NCBI GenBank assembly: GCA_963970005.1
Contig: CAXAMN010013891.1
Location: 750,333-814,332 of the forward strand
DNA: 64,000 bases
Source of the DNA: Durusdinium trenchii
Taxonomy: Eukaryota > Sar > Dinophyceae > Suessiales > Symbiodiniaceae
Reading direction: 5' to 3'
A program made the position numbers and the translations under genes. Below the pieces are notes generated by a model, which was not told the DNA's origin, made no database searches, and worked only from the letters and a program-made list of their open reading frames with translations. This document shows positions 63,101-64,000 of the stretch, piece by piece (position 1 is the first letter of the stretch; each line of letters starts with the position of its first letter).

Positions 63101-63937
63101 GCAATCTGCCTTGGACAAGGACGAGGCATTCCAAATGATCACTGCTGGTCACTTGCTGCGGTTTGTCAAAGCAGTTTAGAGTCCACCCAAGACCTGAAAG
63201 ATGCTACCTACCACATCACCTTTCCTGGTCTAATTGATGCATCGATGCATGCGTTTCTTTTGGAGGCTGAGGGCATGGAGGATTTGATCGCACACCTCAA
63301 TGATAGCCTGAAGATTTTTGATGATGCTGCATTGCCGGCCAAGAAAGCCAAAAAAGCAAAGTAGCACAGTTAACGACTTTTCTGGTGCTGGAAGCCCCAG
63401 TAGTTTTGCAAATCTGATGAGAAGGGTTGACAGCGCGCACTGCTGCCTTAGTGGCCGCACCGTTTTGGTACCGCATAATAACCTTGTCTGGTTTGTTCCC
63501 TTTGGCAACCAAATTAAGATACGAATGCTTCGAAAATGTCCCTTTGTTTTCCGATGTCGGCTGGTATGCATGGCGCTGCCCCCTTGCAATCGAGACACGT
63601 CGAAAGTCACCGCGAGAGAAACCACGCATCGAACTTTGCCCGGAGTGCATGGGAGTGAACAGGTGTAAGGCAAGTTCGCTTTGAGGTACGAAATGAACGT
63701 CGAATAGCCGATGGTATACTAGGAGATGAATTTTCCGAAGTGATTCCATGTTTTCCTGTATTGATCACCCCTGGCCCACATTGCTATGTAACATGTACGT
63801 TACTGTTGCAACTGTATTCTTTTTGAATTTGCCGTTCATTCTTCCCCCTCGCAGAATCTGATTCGGACAATGACAACAACGCAGCTTTGGATGACATGAT
63901 GAACCGTGTGGCTGAACAGGCCCGTGGTCTGAATTGA
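60109..63937 (+). CDS. Multi-exon Trp-rich, acidic-repeat, Lys-rich protein (dinoflagellate-type family), with in-frame TGA
   Basis: Exon 60109-61227 follows a strong acceptor (CTGTCCCCTCTACAG). An ATG at 60124 in good context may be the start after trans-splicing. It encodes DYWFERWTEQKGWDEGNGW and further Trp-rich sequence, then repeated ESQEKTNE...GKGEV...ETPQ units and HARYMRFFRSVTSRG. Later exons: 61559-61812 (LFESWTQCEGNW, stop, NSSLYLQV, RRGVKRWMTFKEICEKFGEE, TEIRPHPNAP), 61904-62121 (MTQYLVLDSDVEVEE, Ser-rich), ~62217-62428 (Lys-rich), 62687-62769 (KIKDSKTALDNAMNLLG), 62936-62975, 63063-~63176, ~63180-63360 and 63855-63937 (ending ARGLN, TGA). The module order matches a family I know from dinoflagellate predictions, function unknown. 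Most junctions agree in phase with GC or GA donors. The TGA at 61615-61617 means this copy may be a pseudogene. Confidence 0.7.
60640..61070 (+). repeat. ~120-bp coding tandem repeat (acidic/basic)
   Basis: About three and a half units share GAGAAGACCAA.GA, GGTGAAGTGA and GAGGAGACACCCCAGAAC. In protein each unit is ESQEKTNE-x-KGEV-x-EAKTAEETPQN-x-RKDEE, alternating charge. The units lie inside the first exon of the 60-kb gene. Confidence 0.9.
60878..60887. other. Ten-base assembly gap
   Basis: Ten N inside the coding repeat. The frame is kept across the gap, and neighbouring units have exactly ten bases at the same place. Confidence 0.99.
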
Positions 63938-64000
63938 GCCGAACACTCAACACTTCACCACTCATGGCAGTCCACGTTTGATAGTCATGATTGACATGTT

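Noticed and set aside
1..64000. CRISPR arrays, rRNA genes, bacterial promoters or operons
   Set aside because: No evenly spaced direct repeats with unique spacers, no rRNA-like conserved blocks, and no ribosome-binding-site-led gene chains were seen.

Overview
The window looks like a piece of a dinoflagellate nuclear genome, probably Symbiodiniaceae or a relative. Genes are sparse and split into many short exons. Reconstructed introns end in AG followed by G and often begin with GC or GA instead of GT. Tandem and dispersed repeats are abundant, and several proteins match protein families I associate with dinoflagellates. No prokaryotic operon structure, rRNA or CRISPR array is visible. Family calls rest on recognition without a database search.

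Layout. 0-16 kb is mostly repeats: a duplicated exon-like unit (1.9 and 11.1 kb), a diverged ~0.9 kb dispersed repeat (9.7 and 14.6 kb), a ~230 bp tandem array (7.2-8.1 kb), a GCGTAAGC cluster (8.5-8.8 kb) and a foldback element (8.92-9.39 kb). Within this lies one long intronless reading frame (5.3-7.2 kb, 639 aa) of unknown function. 16-31 kb holds isolated exon candidates and simple repeats. 31.3-35.1 kb, minus strand, is a decayed mobile element with a tyrosine-recombinase-like end, a gag-like zinc-knuckle region and a methyltransferase motif-I-like segment.

37.9-43.0 kb (plus) carries a SNIP1/Pml1/DAWDLE-type FHA-domain gene, a spliceosome RES-complex protein family. Its amino-terminal exons repeat an acidic Ser/Asp motif followed by basic residues.

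51.8-63.9 kb (plus) is a dense block of short exons that joins into three consecutive coding units. The first is a zinc-binding-type and Lys/Glu-rich protein (52.2-56.2 kb). The second is a divergent C5-cytosine-methyltransferase-like protein (56.7-59.0 kb). The third is a Trp-rich, acidic-repeat and Lys-rich protein (60.1-63.9 kb) with an in-frame TGA in its best conserved block. Order, common strand and shared intron style suggest one multi-domain gene or a repeated gene cassette. Phases agree across most junctions, but several exon ends remain uncertain and are marked as such.
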